A stretch of 64,000 nucleotides of DNA, from NCBI GenBank assembly GCA_035405645.1, contig DAONJL010000011.1, forward strand, positions 1 through 64,000, given 5' to 3'. Positions within the stretch are counted from its first letter, which is position 1. Every line of letters starts with the position of its first letter. Origin of the DNA: DAONJL01 sp035405645 [NCBI: bacterium] (lineage in GTDB: Bacteria; JAGOBX01; DAONJL01). Below, one piece after another: positions 8,418 through 19,900 of this stretch. A program made the position numbers and the translations under genes. The notes under the pieces were generated by a model that was not told the DNA's origin, searched no databases, and saw only the letters and a program-made list of their open reading frames with translations.

Positions 8418-8816
8418 ATGGAGGAAAAGAAAAAAATTTTAATTATTGATGATGATGATGATTTTAGAAAAATATTAAATAATTATTTAATAAGTTTAGG
8501 ATATGAAACTTATGAAGCAGAGAATGGTCTTGAAGGTTTTTATACAATGAGAAAAAAAGGTATATTACCAGATTTAATTATTTTAGATATAATAATGGAA
8601 GAATTAGATGGCATAGAAACATATAATATAATAAAAGAGAGTGAAGAAATAAATGAGATACCAATTTTATTTGTATCAGGAACTGAAATTTATCATAAAT
8701 TTAAAGAAAAAACAGGATTTAAAAATATAAATTTTATGGCTAAACCAATTCAATTTACAATATTAAAAAGTTTACTGGAAAAAATATTAAATAAGAAGAG
8801 TAAAAAAAGAAAATGA
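8418..8816 (+). CDS. stand-alone response regulator receiver protein
   Basis: 132 residues, a single CheY-like receiver. The acidic pocket IIDDDDDFRK (residues 9-18), the phosphoacceptor Asp57 in PDLIILDIIMEE, the Ser/Thr of ILFVSGTE and the conserved Lys of FMAKPIQ are all visible. No output domain follows, so it probably acts by protein contact. GGAGA lies 9 nt before the ATG. It overlaps the next small gene by 4 nt. The adjacent pseudopilin hints at pilus or secretion control, but that is inference. Confidence 0.85.
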   Translation: MEEKKKILIIDDDDDFRKILNNYLISLGYETYEAENGLEGFYTMRKKGILPDLIILDIIMEELDGIETYNIIKESEEINEIPILFVSGTEIYHKFKEKTGFKNINFMAKPIQFTILKSLLEKILNKKSKKRK

Positions 8817-9145
8817 AAATAAAAGACGAATATCAAAAAGAATTTGATATACCAGAAAAAATAGGATTAAATATATATAAAGAAGAATTCAAAAATTTAA
8901 AATTACCTTTTTGTATTGGTGAATATCCATCCCAAATCGAAATAAAATTTAATAAAAAGAAAAAAGAAGAAATAAGTGAAGAAGAATATAGAAAAGAAAT
9001 AAAAAAAGAAGTAAATAGAATTTATAAATGCCTTATGAAATGCACTTTCAGAAATAAATGCCTTTTAATTTCGTTACTTGATGGTTTAAGAAATTATTCA
9101 GAGAATAATAAAGTAAGTGAAAGTGCCCAAGAAAATAAAGAATGA
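8813..9145 (+). CDS. small Cys-containing protein of unknown function
   Basis: 110 residues, coupled to both neighbours by 4-nt ATGA overlaps. It is highly charged (Lys/Glu), with no membrane segment. Three cysteines sit close together near residues 73-85 (KCLMKCTFRNKCLL, spacing C-x3-C-x5-C), which could bind a metal. An isolated Cys lies near 38. No family recognised. Its place between a receiver protein and a pseudopilin suggests an adaptor, but nothing in the sequence proves it. Confidence 0.55.
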   Translation: MKIKDEYQKEFDIPEKIGLNIYKEEFKNLKLPFCIGEYPSQIEIKFNKKKKEEISEEEYRKEIKKEVNRIYKCLMKCTFRNKCLLISLLDGLRNYSENNKVSESAQENKE

Positions 9146-9726
9146 AGAAATTTATTTCCAGCAGATTTTCATCTATTTTTAAAACTAATTCTGCCTTTAC
9201 TTTAAGTGAACTAATAATCGTTATTTTTATTATCGCTTTATTATCAAGTATTTTATTTATTTCATTTGATTTAATAAAAGAAAAATTAAGTTATATAAAT
9301 GAAGAATCAGAAAAAATCAAAAAAATAGATAGTTTTCTTAATTTTATTAATTTAAGTTTAAAGTATTTATATATAAATAAAGAAACTGGGAAATTTTTTT
9401 TATATACTAAAAATATTGATAGTTTAAATAATAGAAAAGATATACTTAATTTTTATTCAACTTATCCAGCAGGATTGTTAAAAAATTTTGAAATAAAATT
9501 TGAAGATGAGAATATGGTTATTTTTAATAAGACTGATAATGATACTTATTTGAATATTAATGAAATTGAACAATTTGAAATAAATTTTTTTTACAATGAT
9601 AAAAATCTTTTATTGAATAATATAAATGAAGAGAATCAAATATTTGATTTTAATACAATAAAAATTAAAATAATTCTAAAAAAAGAAGAATATAACATAA
9701 AGATAAAACCATTTATTTTAAATTGA
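9142..9726 (+). CDS. type IV pilin/type II secretion pseudopilin-like protein
   Basis: 194 residues with a prepilin N-terminus: positively charged leader, then NSAFTLSELIIVIFIIALLS. Cleavage would fall between Ala and Phe, with Glu at +5 of the mature protein, followed by the hydrophobic N-terminal helix. Ala at -1 instead of Gly is tolerated by some prepilin peptidases. The C-terminal part is Asn/Phe-rich and not recognisable. It would be exported by the PilB/GspE machinery whose two ATPases are encoded at 40.8-44.3 kb. Prepilin peptidase is not in the window. Confidence 0.75.
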   Translation: MKKFISSRFSSIFKTNSAFTLSELIIVIFIIALLSSILFISFDLIKEKLSYINEESEKIKKIDSFLNFINLSLKYLYINKETGKFFLYTKNIDSLNNRKDILNFYSTYPAGLLKNFEIKFEDENMVIFNKTDNDTYLNINEIEQFEINFFYNDKNLLLNNINEENQIFDFNTIKIKIILKKEEYNIKIKPFILN

Positions 9727-9728
9727 AA

Positions 9729-10853
9729 ATGAAAACCATTATCATTTTTATTTCTTTTATTATTTTTATAAATTCCTTTATTTTTTCTTTAACAATTGAT
9801 GGAGATATAAAAAGTCATCCTTTATTATTTTTTAATAAGAATACTGATTTTTTTGTAAAAGTAAAATTATTAAATGAACCAGATGTAGAAGAGCAAAAAG
9901 TAAAAATAAAAATATTACAGGGACAATTTAAAGATAATATAATTGATGCGTTTTTAGTAATAAATGAAAATAAAAATTTAATGCTAAATTTAATCAAAGA
10001 CGATTTAGCACTTGCTAAAATTGTAATAAATGAAGAAGAGAAAAAAATTGTTGAAGCATATATAATAGATTATTATCGTGTTGATAGATTATTTTTAATT
10101 TTAATTATGTTTATTATTTTACTTATTTTATTTTTGCGAAAAAAAGTCCTATTATCAATTATAGGTATTTTTTTAGAGATTTTGTTGCTATTTGTTTTCC
10201 TGAATTATTTTATTCATAATAATAATATTTTTAAAATTATTTTTTCATTATATTTATTTGTTTTATTAACAATGATAATTGCAATTTTCTTTAATACATT
10301 TAATTTTAAAAAATCAATACTTGCAATTTTATGTTGTTTTATCACACTTACAATCATTTTTTTTATCAGTTATTATTTAATTAAAGCATTAGAATTAAAA
10401 TATTTTTTTGATGATTATATACAATTAATAGATTATTATTCGCGGAATGTTTCTTTAATACAAATGAATAATAATTATTATTTAATAATATTTGCAGGTA
10501 TATTATTATCATTAACAGGAATATTATCTGATGTAGCAGTTTCAATTTCGTCAAGTATGTATGAAATAGCGAATGGAAAAAGTTTTAATTTAAAAGAAAT
10601 ATTAAAAAGCGGTTTTAATGTAGGAAAAGATATATTATCAACTGAAATAAATACTATTGTTTTTGCTCTTATTGGTTCTAATTTTGGAACATTTATTTTA
10701 TTTTTTTATTCCAATGACACTTTAAAAAATATTCTGAATAAAGAAATAATTGCAATAATTATTTCAGAAATTTTAATATGCAATATTGGAATAATTTTAG
10801 TTATTTTTATTGGAGTGCTAATAAATGCATATTACTATTCAAAAAAAAATTAA
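9729..10853 (+). CDS. YibE/F family membrane protein (first copy)
   Basis: 374 residues from ATG 9729 (a TTG at 9723 overlaps the preceding stop and is possible). After an N-terminal hydrophobic leader comes an extracytoplasmic beta-rich part, then about seven membrane segments from residue ~118. The YibE/F hallmark is IIDYYRVDRLF before the first segment and the SDVAVSISSSMYEIANGK block with GKDILSTEINTIVFALIGSN. YibE/F proteins are polytopic and of unsettled function. An almost identical layout follows in the next gene, so the two are probable paralogues acting together. Confidence 0.8.
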   Translation: MKTIIIFISFIIFINSFIFSLTIDGDIKSHPLLFFNKNTDFFVKVKLLNEPDVEEQKVKIKILQGQFKDNIIDAFLVINENKNLMLNLIKDDLALAKIVINEEEKKIVEAYIIDYYRVDRLFLILIMFIILLILFLRKKVLLSIIGIFLEILLLFVFLNYFIHNNNIFKIIFSLYLFVLLTMIIAIFFNTFNFKKSILAILCCFITLTIIFFISYYLIKALELKYFFDDYIQLIDYYSRNVSLIQMNNNYYLIIFAGILLSLTGILSDVAVSISSSMYEIANGKSFNLKEILKSGFNVGKDILSTEINTIVFALIGSNFGTFILFFYSNDTLKNILNKEIIAIIISEILICNIGIILVIFIGVLINAYYYSKKN

Positions 10854-11949
10854 ATATATTTTTCTTATTATTTTTTTGTTTTTGCTATATAATAAATTAT
10901 ATAGTTTTTCAATAATTTCAGCCAGAGGAGTTGTTTTAGAAGCAAGAATAATAAAAGAAGTAAAAACAAAACAGGAATTAAAAATAAAAATATTAACAAC
11001 AAATTTTAAAGGCAATATAATAACAGGTTATAATTATTTAGAAGGACAGAAAAATTATGATAATTATTATAAGAAAGGTGATTTAATTCTTGTTGATTTA
11101 TTAGTTGAAAAAAAAACAATAAGAAATTGTCGAATAATTGATTATTATCGTTTTAATTATTATATTTTTCTTTTTATTATATTTTTATTATTTGTCTTGC
11201 TAATCGGTAAAAAACAGGGTTTCAATGCATTATTGTCAATAATAATTTGTATTATAATTATTTTCTTTTTTGTATTACCATTATTTTTAAAAAATTATAA
11301 TCCTGTAATTATTGGCATAATCTTTTCTTTAATTTCTTTATTTGTTTCATTTAAATTAATTACACGAAATAAAAAGATATTTTTATCTGCTTTTTTTGGC
11401 GCTTTTTTAAGTTTATTTATTTCTTTTATTTTACTTATTTTTATTTTTAAATTTTTATATCTGGATAAATTTTTTATTGATTTATATCGAGAATTACTTT
11501 TAATGTCAAGAATGTATATTCCATTAACAATAGAAAATATAATATTAATCTTTATTTTTTCAGCAATAATAAGTTGCCTTGGAATAGTTATGGATACATC
11601 AATTACAATAGCAAGTTCTATATATGAGATTTATTCAACAACAAATAATATAGATAATAAAACATTATTTGAGAGCGGAATAAATATAGGAAAAGATATA
11701 TTTGGCACAATGGCAAATGCTTATGTTTTAATTTTTGCAGGTCAATTTTTGACAATGTTAATATTTTTTAAAATAATTAAATTTCCTTTTATACGAATTA
11801 TAAATCTTCAACCATTTGCAAGTGAATTGGTTATGATTTTTATTGGTTTATTTTGTATGTTTTTAACTATTTTTATTACTTCATTTCTTTCTGTTATATT
11901 ATTAAAAAATAAAAAAGAAAGTGTGTTTAGTCTATATGAAAGATTTTAG
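10825..11949 (+). CDS. YibE/F family membrane protein (second copy)
   Basis: 374 residues, overlapping its paralogue by 29 nt in another frame. Same plan: hydrophobic leader (IFLIIFLFLLYNKLYSF), beta-rich domain, IIDYYRFNYYIFL, several membrane helices, and the family block LGIVMDTSITIASSIYEIYS with GKDIFGTMANAYVLIFAGQ. The second copy keeps GTMANA, closer to the family consensus than the first copy's STEINT. Pairs such as YibE-YibF occur in lactococci, so a heteromeric transporter or channel is a fair guess, not shown. Ends in TAG, showing that TAG is a normal stop here. Confidence 0.8.
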   Translation: MHITIQKKIKYIFLIIFLFLLYNKLYSFSIISARGVVLEARIIKEVKTKQELKIKILTTNFKGNIITGYNYLEGQKNYDNYYKKGDLILVDLLVEKKTIRNCRIIDYYRFNYYIFLFIIFLLFVLLIGKKQGFNALLSIIICIIIIFFFVLPLFLKNYNPVIIGIIFSLISLFVSFKLITRNKKIFLSAFFGAFLSLFISFILLIFIFKFLYLDKFFIDLYRELLLMSRMYIPLTIENIILIFIFSAIISCLGIVMDTSITIASSIYEIYSTTNNIDNKTLFESGINIGKDIFGTMANAYVLIFAGQFLTMLIFFKIIKFPFIRIINLQPFASELVMIFIGLFCMFLTIFITSFLSVILLKNKKESVFSLYERF

Positions 11950-11987
11950 ATAATGAATAATAGTAAATTAATATTATGGAGGAAAAA

Positions 11988-12899
11988 ATGTTATCTAAAA
12001 ATGAATTAAATATGAGATTAAGTGAATTAAAAAAATTATATGAGAATTGTGAATTATGTGAACGAAGATGTGGAATAAATCGTTATCAAAGAAAAGGTTA
12101 TTGTCGAACTTATGCTGATATATTTTATGTAAAGGCAACAAAACATTTTGGGGAAGAGCCATGCATATCAGGTAGAAAAGGTAGCGGCACAATATTTTTT
12201 TCAAATTGTAATTTGAGTTGTGTCTTTTGTCAAAATTATGAATTCAGTCAATTGAATGAAGGTATTCAATTAACACCAATATCGTTTTGCGCAGAGGCAG
12301 AAAGTTTAATAAAAGATAAAGTTCATAATATAAATTTAGTTTCTCCTACACAATACTGGCCTGCTATTGTAGAAGGTTTATCTTATATACCAAATTTATC
12401 TGTGCCAATTATAAATAATACAAATACTTATGAGAGTGAAAAATTGTTAGAATTATTAGATGGAATAGTTGATATACATCTTGCGGATTTTAAATATTAT
12501 AAGAATGAAAGTGCGATAAAATATTCTAATGCTCCAAATTATGTTGAAACAGTAAAAAGAAATTTAAAGATAATGTATAAAAGTGTTGGACCTGTGAAGA
12601 TTAAAAATGGAATAGCACAAAAAGGGATAATATTAAGGCATTTAGTAATGCCAGGTTTAATAGAAGAAAGTAAAGATATTTTGAAATGGTTATATGAAGA
12701 GTTTGAAAATAATATTTTAATTAGTTTAATGGCACAATATCATCCAACATATAAGGCACAAAAATATCCAGAAATAAATCGATATTTATATAAAAAAGAA
12801 TATGAAGAAGTAGTAGAATTAGCAGTGAAATTAGATTTTGAAAATATATATATACAGGAAATAAATCCAACTATTTCAAAATTATATTTAGGGGGATAA
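11988..12899 (+). CDS. PflX/AmrS-like radical SAM protein (COG1313 type)
   Basis: 303 residues. An N-terminal Cys cluster (CELCERRCGINR) precedes the radical SAM motif C-x3-C-x2-C in SNCNLSCVFCQNYEFS (about residues 74-89), which holds the [4Fe-4S] cluster that cleaves S-adenosylmethionine. The C-terminal MPGLIEESKDILKWL and SLMAQYHPTYKA are typical of the PflX/AmmeMemoRadiSam-like branch related to pyruvate formate-lyase activating enzymes. Substrate is unknown and no glycyl radical enzyme is nearby. I chose ATG 11988, 5 nt after GGAGG; the earlier ATG at 11976 overlaps that site. Confidence 0.85.
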   Translation: MLSKNELNMRLSELKKLYENCELCERRCGINRYQRKGYCRTYADIFYVKATKHFGEEPCISGRKGSGTIFFSNCNLSCVFCQNYEFSQLNEGIQLTPISFCAEAESLIKDKVHNINLVSPTQYWPAIVEGLSYIPNLSVPIINNTNTYESEKLLELLDGIVDIHLADFKYYKNESAIKYSNAPNYVETVKRNLKIMYKSVGPVKIKNGIAQKGIILRHLVMPGLIEESKDILKWLYEEFENNILISLMAQYHPTYKAQKYPEINRYLYKKEYEEVVELAVKLDFENIYIQEINPTISKLYLGG

Positions 12900-12994
12900 T
12901 TTTAATAAATTTTTTTATTAAAAAAATTAAGTTAATTACTTTTTTAGAAATAAATTTTTATGCTAAATATATTGCAATACTTATTTTATTTTTC

Positions 12995-13049
12995 TTGACA
13001 AAAAGTGATTATATATTTTAAAAAAACAATAAAATAGCGAGGTGAAATT
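12995..13049 (+). promoter_or_regulatory. promoter and leader before the surface gene cluster
   Basis: TTGACA at 12995-13000 is a perfect -35 box. The -10 is poor (TTAAAA at 13018-13023, 17-bp spacer). A GAGGTGA ribosome binding site lies 5 nt before the ATG at 13050. The 150-bp gap from the radical SAM gene suggests that the surface cluster starts its own transcript here. Confidence 0.45.
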
Positions 13050-13946
13050 ATGAATAAAAAACTTTTAATAATTGTTGGTATTGGCGTTATTTTAATTGTT
13101 ATTGTGTTATTTTTTATGGATAGCATAATTGCATTATTTACTGGTGGAAGTGATGTGCAAGTTACACAAAATATTCAATTAAGTCAACAAAGAAGAGCAA
13201 GACAACAACAAGCACAAGTACAAAAAGCAGAAGAAGAAACAGAAACAAAAGAAAGTGAACAAACAGAAAAGGAAGTAACAGAAGAACAAACGAGTGAAAG
13301 CAGTGAAAGTGAAAGTGAAGAAGTAGTAGAAGAAAAAAAAGAAGGTGAAAATGAAGTAGCGCCAAGTGAAGAAGAAGAAGAAGTAAAGCCAGAAGAAAAA
13401 ACAAAACAAGAACAAGAGGAAAAAGTCGAAGAACAAAGTAGTGAAGAAGAAGAAGAGATGGAAGTAAAACCAGCAGCGAGTCAAGCAATAGCAAAAAAAG
13501 AAGAACAAAAATCAATTAAAGCAAAAAAAGAAGAAAAGAATGTGAAAGAAGTAAAATCAGAAGAATCAGAAGAAAGTGAAGAAAGTGAAGATGCTTCTTC
13601 ACAAGAGGCAGTTCAAAAACCAGTAATTCAACCTAAACCACAACCTGAAAGAAGTCGGATAATGGAAGATGATTATGATTATTCCAATTCACAATTTAAT
13701 AAATTAAATAAATATTTTAAAACAAAGCAATATTCACAATTATTAAGTGAAGTAGATGAATTGGTAAAAAATAATAATGCAGATGGAAAAATACTATATT
13801 TAGCAGGATTAGCGGCATATAATACTGGCGATAAAGAATCAGCAAAACGATATTTTACTTTATTAAGAAAAAATATTTCAACTGATAATGAAAATAATCG
13901 TCATCTATATTATTGGGCAAAAATCTATTTAGAAAAACTTAAATAA
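13050..13946 (+). CDS. membrane-anchored Glu/Lys-rich protein with C-terminal TPR-like repeats
   Basis: 298 residues: one N-terminal transmembrane anchor (LLIIVGIGVILIVIVLFFM, about 4-22), a long low-complexity stretch of Glu, Lys, Ser and Gln (about residues 45-210), and a helical end (YFKTKQYSQLLSEVDELV, KILYLAGLAAYNTGDKESAKRYF) that looks like TPR units. Topology suggests a stalk-like spacer carrying a TPR platform on the far side of the inner membrane. It ends 8 nt before the giant surface gene and is likely co-transcribed, so it may help export or assembly of that protein. No family assigned. Confidence 0.8.
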   Translation: MNKKLLIIVGIGVILIVIVLFFMDSIIALFTGGSDVQVTQNIQLSQQRRARQQQAQVQKAEEETETKESEQTEKEVTEEQTSESSESESEEVVEEKKEGENEVAPSEEEEEVKPEEKTKQEQEEKVEEQSSEEEEEMEVKPAASQAIAKKEEQKSIKAKKEEKNVKEVKSEESEESEESEDASSQEAVQKPVIQPKPQPERSRIMEDDYDYSNSQFNKLNKYFKTKQYSQLLSEVDELVKNNNADGKILYLAGLAAYNTGDKESAKRYFTLLRKNISTDNENNRHLYYWAKIYLEKLK

Positions 13947-13953
13947 AAAAGAA

Positions 13954-16900
13954 GTGAAAAATTTATTTTTTTTTCTAATAATATTTTTTATAACTTTAAA
14001 AATAGTAATAGCGGAAAAATCATTTGCACCAATAGCAGATAATAAACCAATTTTAGTTTATGCAATAAATGATGCAGGTGGAGAGGTTGATTTAAAATGG
14101 TCAACACTGCGAAGTGATGCAGATGCAGGTCAAACTGGTATAAGCACAGTAAAATATTTAGTTTTCAGGAAAGAAGGAACTTATTTTTCAAATCTTGATA
14201 TAAATACTTTATATAATGAAGGAATAGTAATTGATACAATTTCACAAACAGTAACTTTTGGAATTCCAGATTATTCATTTATTTATTGGTCAGATAATAA
14301 TACAAATAATTTGAATGCTTCAAAATTATTAAATGGCTACTATTATACATATACAATAGTTGCATTTGATATTTCTGATTCGCAATATAGTTTACCATCA
14401 GATACAAAAACAGTTTATGTTGATACAGCAGGACCAATAATAATTGAATTATATAATACGCCGCCAAATTATTCACCAGTAAGTAGAAATAATATTATTA
14501 TAACAATCAAGTTATTAGAAGATGATGGCTTATCATCTGAAAATTTATATTTTCATTTTGGCTTTAATAATAATCCAAATTCATTTATATTTAATATTTT
14601 TGATACAGTGCCAATGACAATTGTTTATGATACACCATATTATTATGCATCAGCAATTTTACCGCTTGCTAATATTGGTTCAAATACAATCGCAAGATTT
14701 TATATTTCAGGTCGTGATAATATAAATGGAAGTTCAGAAGAACCATCAGATAGTTCAATTGATGGCAATGTTTTAACATCAAATTTAAGTGATAGTAATT
14801 TGCTTGATTGGAATAATTCATATATTTATTATTTAGATGAAGAACCACCACGAATAATTCTTGCTAATTTAATTGATAGTGGAATATTTGTCAGAAAGAA
14901 TGATACATATATATATGTTTATTTACAGGAAAATGTAGCAATAGATACAACAAAATTATATTTAGTAGCAAAAAGTAAAATAACAGGTCAAATAGAAACT
15001 GGTGCAATATCAATAATTGCAAATAGTGGTGATAGTTATTATATTAGCGCTTTATTACCATTATCACGATTTGCTGATAATGATGAAATTGTATATTATT
15101 TAACAGGAACAGATAAAGGTGGAAATAATATATCAAGTTATATTTCACCAATATTTATTTCAGAACAAACAGGAATGCTAATAAGAATAGATGAAGTACC
15201 GCCTTATATTTTAAGTTTATCAATACTAAATAACAATAATACACCTGATTTAACATATTCAACAAATGAATATGCTGATTCAATATACAAAATTATTGCT
15301 GTAATAAATGATTCAACACAAATTACAAATGTTTATTTAAAATTTTATTCATCAGCGGATTTTACAACAGATTTAACCAATTATGTTTCGGGCAGTGAAA
15401 CATTACAACTTATAAATCAATATAATGGTGATACATATTGGCTTTTATCTGATACTATTTTTTTAAACGATACAGAAATTTTTCCTGTAATTTATGCTAA
15501 TGATACATTGGGCAATTTAACAATTTATGGTGATATTAATTTTAATAGTGCAACGCAAAATTATTTAGCAAATCAATATAATATTAAAATATTCAGTGAT
15601 ACATTAAGAATAATTGGATATTCACATATAAATAATAATTATAATAATAGTAACACGATATTTTCAATTGGTGACACGATAAATTTTTATTTTAGCAGTA
15701 AAATAGAAACCACAAGTTTTACTAATGTAAATGATATTTTTCTGACTATATCAGGTAATACATTTGGAATAAATCCTATTTATTCGTGGTTTGACAATTA
15801 TACTAAAATTGCTATTCAATTAACGAATGGTTTTACAATAACTTCAAATGAAACAGTATATCTAAATACTTCTTTGCGTGATGTATATGGTAATATTTCA
15901 GAATTATCAGAAATATTAAATTTTTATGAAACAGCGAGACCAAGAATTATAGCAGTTTATTTTCAAAATGCTGATACTTATACGACTTATATAAATGCAG
16001 GTGATTCTTTTATAGTTGAATTTTCTGAAATAATGGATACCAGTATTTTGCCTGATGGTAATTATACTAATCTTAATGATACAATTGTTTTAGATAATAA
16101 TAAAAGCATTGGTTCAAATATAAATATAGTCTGGCTTGAAAATAATAAATTATTATTTTCAGTTGGAAATAATTTTAATTTTTCTGATGGTGATACATTT
16201 TATATAAATGGTTTAAAAGATATAAATCAGAATGAAATTGATACAACAATACATTTAATATTATATGATACAGAGCCAGTTTATCCAATAAATGTTTTTG
16301 TAAATCATAATTTAGATTCAACAAATAGAATAATAACACTTGAATTTTCAGAAACAATATATATAGAAACAATTCAAACAAATATAATAAATTCTTCAAA
16401 ATCAATTGATACGATTTATTATAATGATAGCAGGTCATTAAATATTAATTTTTTAGATTCATTAATTCCATTATCTGATACAATAGCCATAACAAATTTA
16501 ATAAAAGATAATTCGCTATTAAAGAATTCAGCAACTTATTTTGAAGAAATTTTAATCACAGATATTGATAGTCCATATATAGTTACTCTTTACTTTTTAA
16601 ATAATGATACAAATCAATTAAATACAAGTATTTCATCAGGTGATAGTTTAATAATTATTTTTTCAGAACCAATAAAAGATACAGAAACATTTAATTCATC
16701 AAATATATCAGATTCGATATTAATTGTAGGAGCAGGCGATACTTATGGAAATAATCCAGTTTTATATTGGCGAAATAATAATATTTTAGAAATTGGATTA
16801 GATGTAGGAGTAAACATAGTGAATAATGATGGATTGCAAATGCATACAAGTATATTTGATTTAGTAGGACATTTTAATACAACAAGTGAAACAAAGATTG

Positions 16901-19900
16901 TGCTGGATAATGTTGGTCCTGTATTAAAAAATGTATATATAATAAATAATGATACAAATACAACATTTAGTCCAGGTGATTCAATAGTATTTCAATTTAG
17001 TGAACCAATAAAACAATTTTTAATTAATGAAATTAATGACAATATTAAATTACCAAATGGAAGAACATTTGGAACAATAACAGAATATAATTATTATGAT
17101 AATAATGAAACCTTAATAATAACAATACCAGAAAATTATTATTTTTTACCTAATGACACAATTTATCTAACACAATTATTATGTGATACCTATAATAATC
17201 CAGCAATTAGTTCATATTCACAAATATTATATGATAGTATTTCACCACATTTGTTAAGTATAGAATTTATAAATAATGATACAATTTATACATCATTTAA
17301 TAGTGGTGATTCAATTGTATTTATTTTTTCAGAAAGAATGGACACTGGATTAATAACATTATCTTCATTTTATTTTTCTAATCCAACTGATACCTATGGT
17401 AATGCGACATTAGTAAAAAATAGTGATAGTATGATTACAATCAAATTAGGTGCTGGTGCATTCATAAATAATGGTGATTCGATAATAATTTCACCACAGG
17501 TGAAAGATATATATGGAAATACAATATCAATAAATTATGGTTATGTAATTGATAATGCACAACCTTTAATTAGTTCAATAATATTTACAGATAATGATAC
17601 ATCATCAACAATTAGTGAAGGTGATACATTTACAATAATATTTTCAGAAGAAATGGATACATCAATTTTAGTTAATGGAATTTATGCTGATTTGAATGAT
17701 ACAATATTAATTTCTGAAAATAGAAATTTAGGTTCAAATGTATTATTATATTGGTTAACTTCAAATAAATTAGAAATAAGAGTTGGCACAAATTTTACCT
17801 GTCGGCATAATGATACACACTCTTTTAAAATTACTTCATTAACTGATGCAAATAATAATTCAATAAATTTGAATTCTTATGGTTATTTGCAGGATACAGC
17901 AGGACCAATAATAGAACTAGTTTTTTTAAATGCTGATTATGATTCAAGATTAAGAACAATAGATGTTTTATTTAATGTGCCAATTGCAACTTATGAAATA
18001 CAAATAGATTCTTTTATTGTAAATAATAGAAATCCAATAAATCTCACAATATTAAGTGATACAGAAATAAGATTAAATTTTGATTTTTCAATAAATATAA
18101 AAACATATAATTTTAATTTAACAAGCAACAAAATAAAAGATTTGAATAATGCAAATGTTCAATTATTTAATTTGCCGCAAAATATAATTGATACAAAAAT
18201 TGTAGATGTTTTAATGGCAGAAGTAATGCCATCAGGCTCAAATGATACATTTAGTCAAACATTAAAAATATATTTTAATAAAATAATAAATTATGATTTA
18301 GCAATAAATCCAGCAAATTATCAAGTAAATAATAATATAACAAATATCATATATTCATCTGATAGTTTAAGCGTTATAATAAGATTGTCAAATTTATTTA
18401 ATATAAGAAATGACACAATTGTAATATTACAAATATCTGATTATGCTGAAACGAATATAGCAAATAATATAATAATAGAAACAAGTCAGATGTATGATTT
18501 TCAAGCACCATATATTACATCCGTAAATGTAATAAATAATGATTCAAATACAGATTTATCAGCAGGTGATACAATAATTATTTCATTTAGTGAGATAATG
18601 AATACAAGTCCAATAACAGAAAATAATTTAGATTCATATTTTATATTAAGTAATAATCATCAATTTAATAACGCTCAAAAAATAGTTTGGAGTGATACAT
18701 ATACAGGATTATGGATACAATTAGGTAGTAATTTCACAATTCAATATAATGATTCAATAAGAGGAACAAATAATTTAACAGATTTAGGTGGCAATAGTGA
18801 TACAACAATTGCAGGTTCGATAATTATCACAGATATTTATAAACCAGATACAATAACAAATTTAATTCATCAAGATATAAATGAGCCAATAGCAAATAAT
18901 GGTTATGATAATGACACACAAATAAATTTTAGTTGGCAACATTCAATATCAACTGATACAGCATATTATAAAATATATGTAGATACAGTCGGCGGATTAA
19001 AATATTATGATACAACAATTTATAATTTTATAAATGTTCAGGTTTCAAATCAAGCAAATACAATTATAATTGCTATTACAACAGTTGATAGAAGTAATTT
19101 AATAAGTGATACAGTATATTCAAATGAAATAAAAATAGATACAATTGTATTACCACCAGTTACATTTATTCATAGTGATAGTGTTTTTAATATATTTTAT
19201 GATACAGATACAATAACAAATTTAAGTTGGACAGAATCGCAAACTGATATAGATTATTATGAATTATATGTAGATAGTGGCAATGGTTTTATTTATATAG
19301 ATACTACAACATTAAATAATTATTCTTATTCAAATTGTGAACATAATATAGCATATCAATTTGGAATAATAGCAATTGATTTAGCAGGAAATAGAAGTGA
19401 TACAAAATATACTATAACAATAATTTGTGATACAGGTGATGTATTAAAACCAAATAAACCATATCATTATGATAGTGATACAAATTTAAAAGCAAATTTT
19501 GATAATGACACAATAATAACATTTCGCTGGCAAGCATTAAATATGGCTGATTTACTATGGTATGCTGTGTATGTAAGCATTGATAATAGTGAATTTATAT
19601 TTTATGATACGACATTATCAAATGATACAGATATAGATATAATAGGTGATTTTAAAACAGATTCAACAGTTCAAATAAAAATAATGGCTTATGATAATGC
19701 TGGCAATAATGGTGAATTTTCTGATGTTTCAGAATTGGTTAAAATAGATAGAAATTATCCATTTATTACAAATATAGAAATAATAAATAATGATGATACA
19801 AACACAGATATTTCTGCTTATGATACAATGATAATATATTTTAGTGAAGCAATAGATAGTAGTGGAATAAGTGCTGCAACAATTGATACTTATTTTTCAT

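Noticed and set aside
13162-13515. Leu/Phe-rich reverse reading frames opposite the Glu/Lys-rich segment
   Set aside because: They are the complement of GAA/AAA-rich codons, so they are compositional shadows of the + strand gene. The same applies to most Leu/His/Tyr-rich reverse frames in the window.
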